Assembly (NCBI GenBank): GCA_905199855.1
Contig: CAJKHY010000026.1
Location: 1 to 12,739 of the forward strand
Reading direction: 5' to 3'
Source of the DNA: an uncultured Clostridium sp.
GTDB taxonomy: Bacteria; Bacillota_I; Bacilli_A; RF39; UBA660
DNA length: 12,739 nt
Below, one piece after another: positions 12,569 through 12,739 of this stretch. Position 1 is the first letter of the stretch. Each line of letters opens with the position of its first letter. The position numbers and the translations under genes are program-made. Under the pieces are notes generated by a model that worked only from the letters and a program-made list of their open reading frames with translations, was not told the origin of the DNA and did not search any database.

Positions 12569-12597
12569 AGAATAACACAATTTTTTACTTTATGCAA
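12569..12597 (-). promoter_or_regulatory. Likely promoter of the 384-residue gene
   Basis: Minus-strand TTGCAT (12597-12592), 17-nt spacer, TATTCT (12574-12569) preceded by TGT. Two more extended -10 boxes lie upstream on the same strand (TGTTATAAA and TGTTATAAT, built on TTATAACAA at 12605-12613 and 12629-12637 of the plus strand, approximate), so more than one start is possible. Confidence 0.45.
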
Positions 12598-12644
12598 TAG
12601 ATTTTTATAACAAAATGACAAATGAATTATAACAAGATAGCAAA

Positions 12645-12666
12645 AGAAAAAACCTAAACTTTGGTT
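12645..12666 (-). terminator. Possible terminator of a minus-strand gene beyond the right edge
   Basis: Minus-strand AACC (12666-12663) and GGTT (12654-12651), with partial inner pairing, precede TTTT and further T. The stem is short. Beyond it to the window end I see only a short dyad TTGCAT/ATGCAA near 12692-12710 and no supportable gene. Confidence 0.35.
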
Positions 12667-12739
12667 CAATAAAATCTAGTGTGAAGTAAAATTTGCATAG
12701 ATTGATGCAATATAAGGGAAAAAGTAAGATTTTTATGTA

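Noticed and set aside
12543..12578. N-terminal extension of the 384-residue protein by 12 codons (MLFLYYIRRNKK)
   Set aside because: It would place the clear AGGAGG site inside the coding region and has no ribosome binding site of its own.
1..12739. Genetic code 4 (UGA = Trp)
   Set aside because: TGA terminates tag, scpA and the gene before the recombinase at family-typical lengths, and conserved Trp positions use TGG.

Overview
The window is very AT-rich bacterial DNA. It has strong AGGAGG-type ribosome binding sites, TATAAT promoters (often extended with TGN), Lys/Asn/Ile-rich proteins and short intergenic gaps. TGA is used as a stop (tag, scpA, and the gene before the recombinase) and Trp is TGG, so the code is the standard one and not the Mycoplasma code. 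The gene set (glmS with its ribozyme, scpAB, a Xer recombinase, pyrimidine-nucleoside phosphorylase, an RNHCP protein) points to a small-genome Bacillota lineage, most like the uncultured gut Bacilli related to Mollicutes. That placement is inference from style and content.

Layout. 1-776: the start of a minus-strand gene with a run of nine G in its coding strand, then an unrecognised 214-residue protein with a faint ADP-ribosyltransferase-like pattern. 845-2877: a self-contained glmS unit of promoter, glmS ribozyme, glmS and terminator. 2865-3146: a small unknown gene convergent with glmS. 3188-5590: a patchwork of remnants around an intact tRNA-Leu(CAA). It holds an FtsX-type permease fragment with a broken frame, a 50-nt hairpin at the fragment's edge, an N-formylglutamate amidohydrolase-like gene with a palindrome in its promoter, a piece that looks like another tRNA's 3' end, an HTH regulator running antisense into an AlbA_2 remnant, and a 45-codon piece resembling the start of an O6-methylguanine methyltransferase. 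5625-6170: tag.

6190-10402 is a tight minus-strand operon, scpA-scpB-pdp-unknown-xer, with gaps of 8 nt or less, one ATGA overlap and a shared terminator with tag. It joins SMC-condensin accessory subunits with a chromosome-dimer recombinase. The unknown 233-residue protein is co-translated with the recombinase. An RNHCP gene is divergent from scpA, with back-to-back extended -10 promoters.

10765-12542 holds two neighbouring minus-strand genes for Asn-rich, probably disordered proteins. One is anchored by a C-terminal membrane helix and the other by an N-terminal one. By the positive-inside rule both should expose the disordered part to the cytoplasm.

I do not see a clearly recognisable new multi-gene system. 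The best leads are the unknown gene tied to the Xer/Scp operon, the paired membrane-tethered Asn-rich proteins, the ART-like protein, the poly-G tract, and the tRNA-anchored remnant zone.
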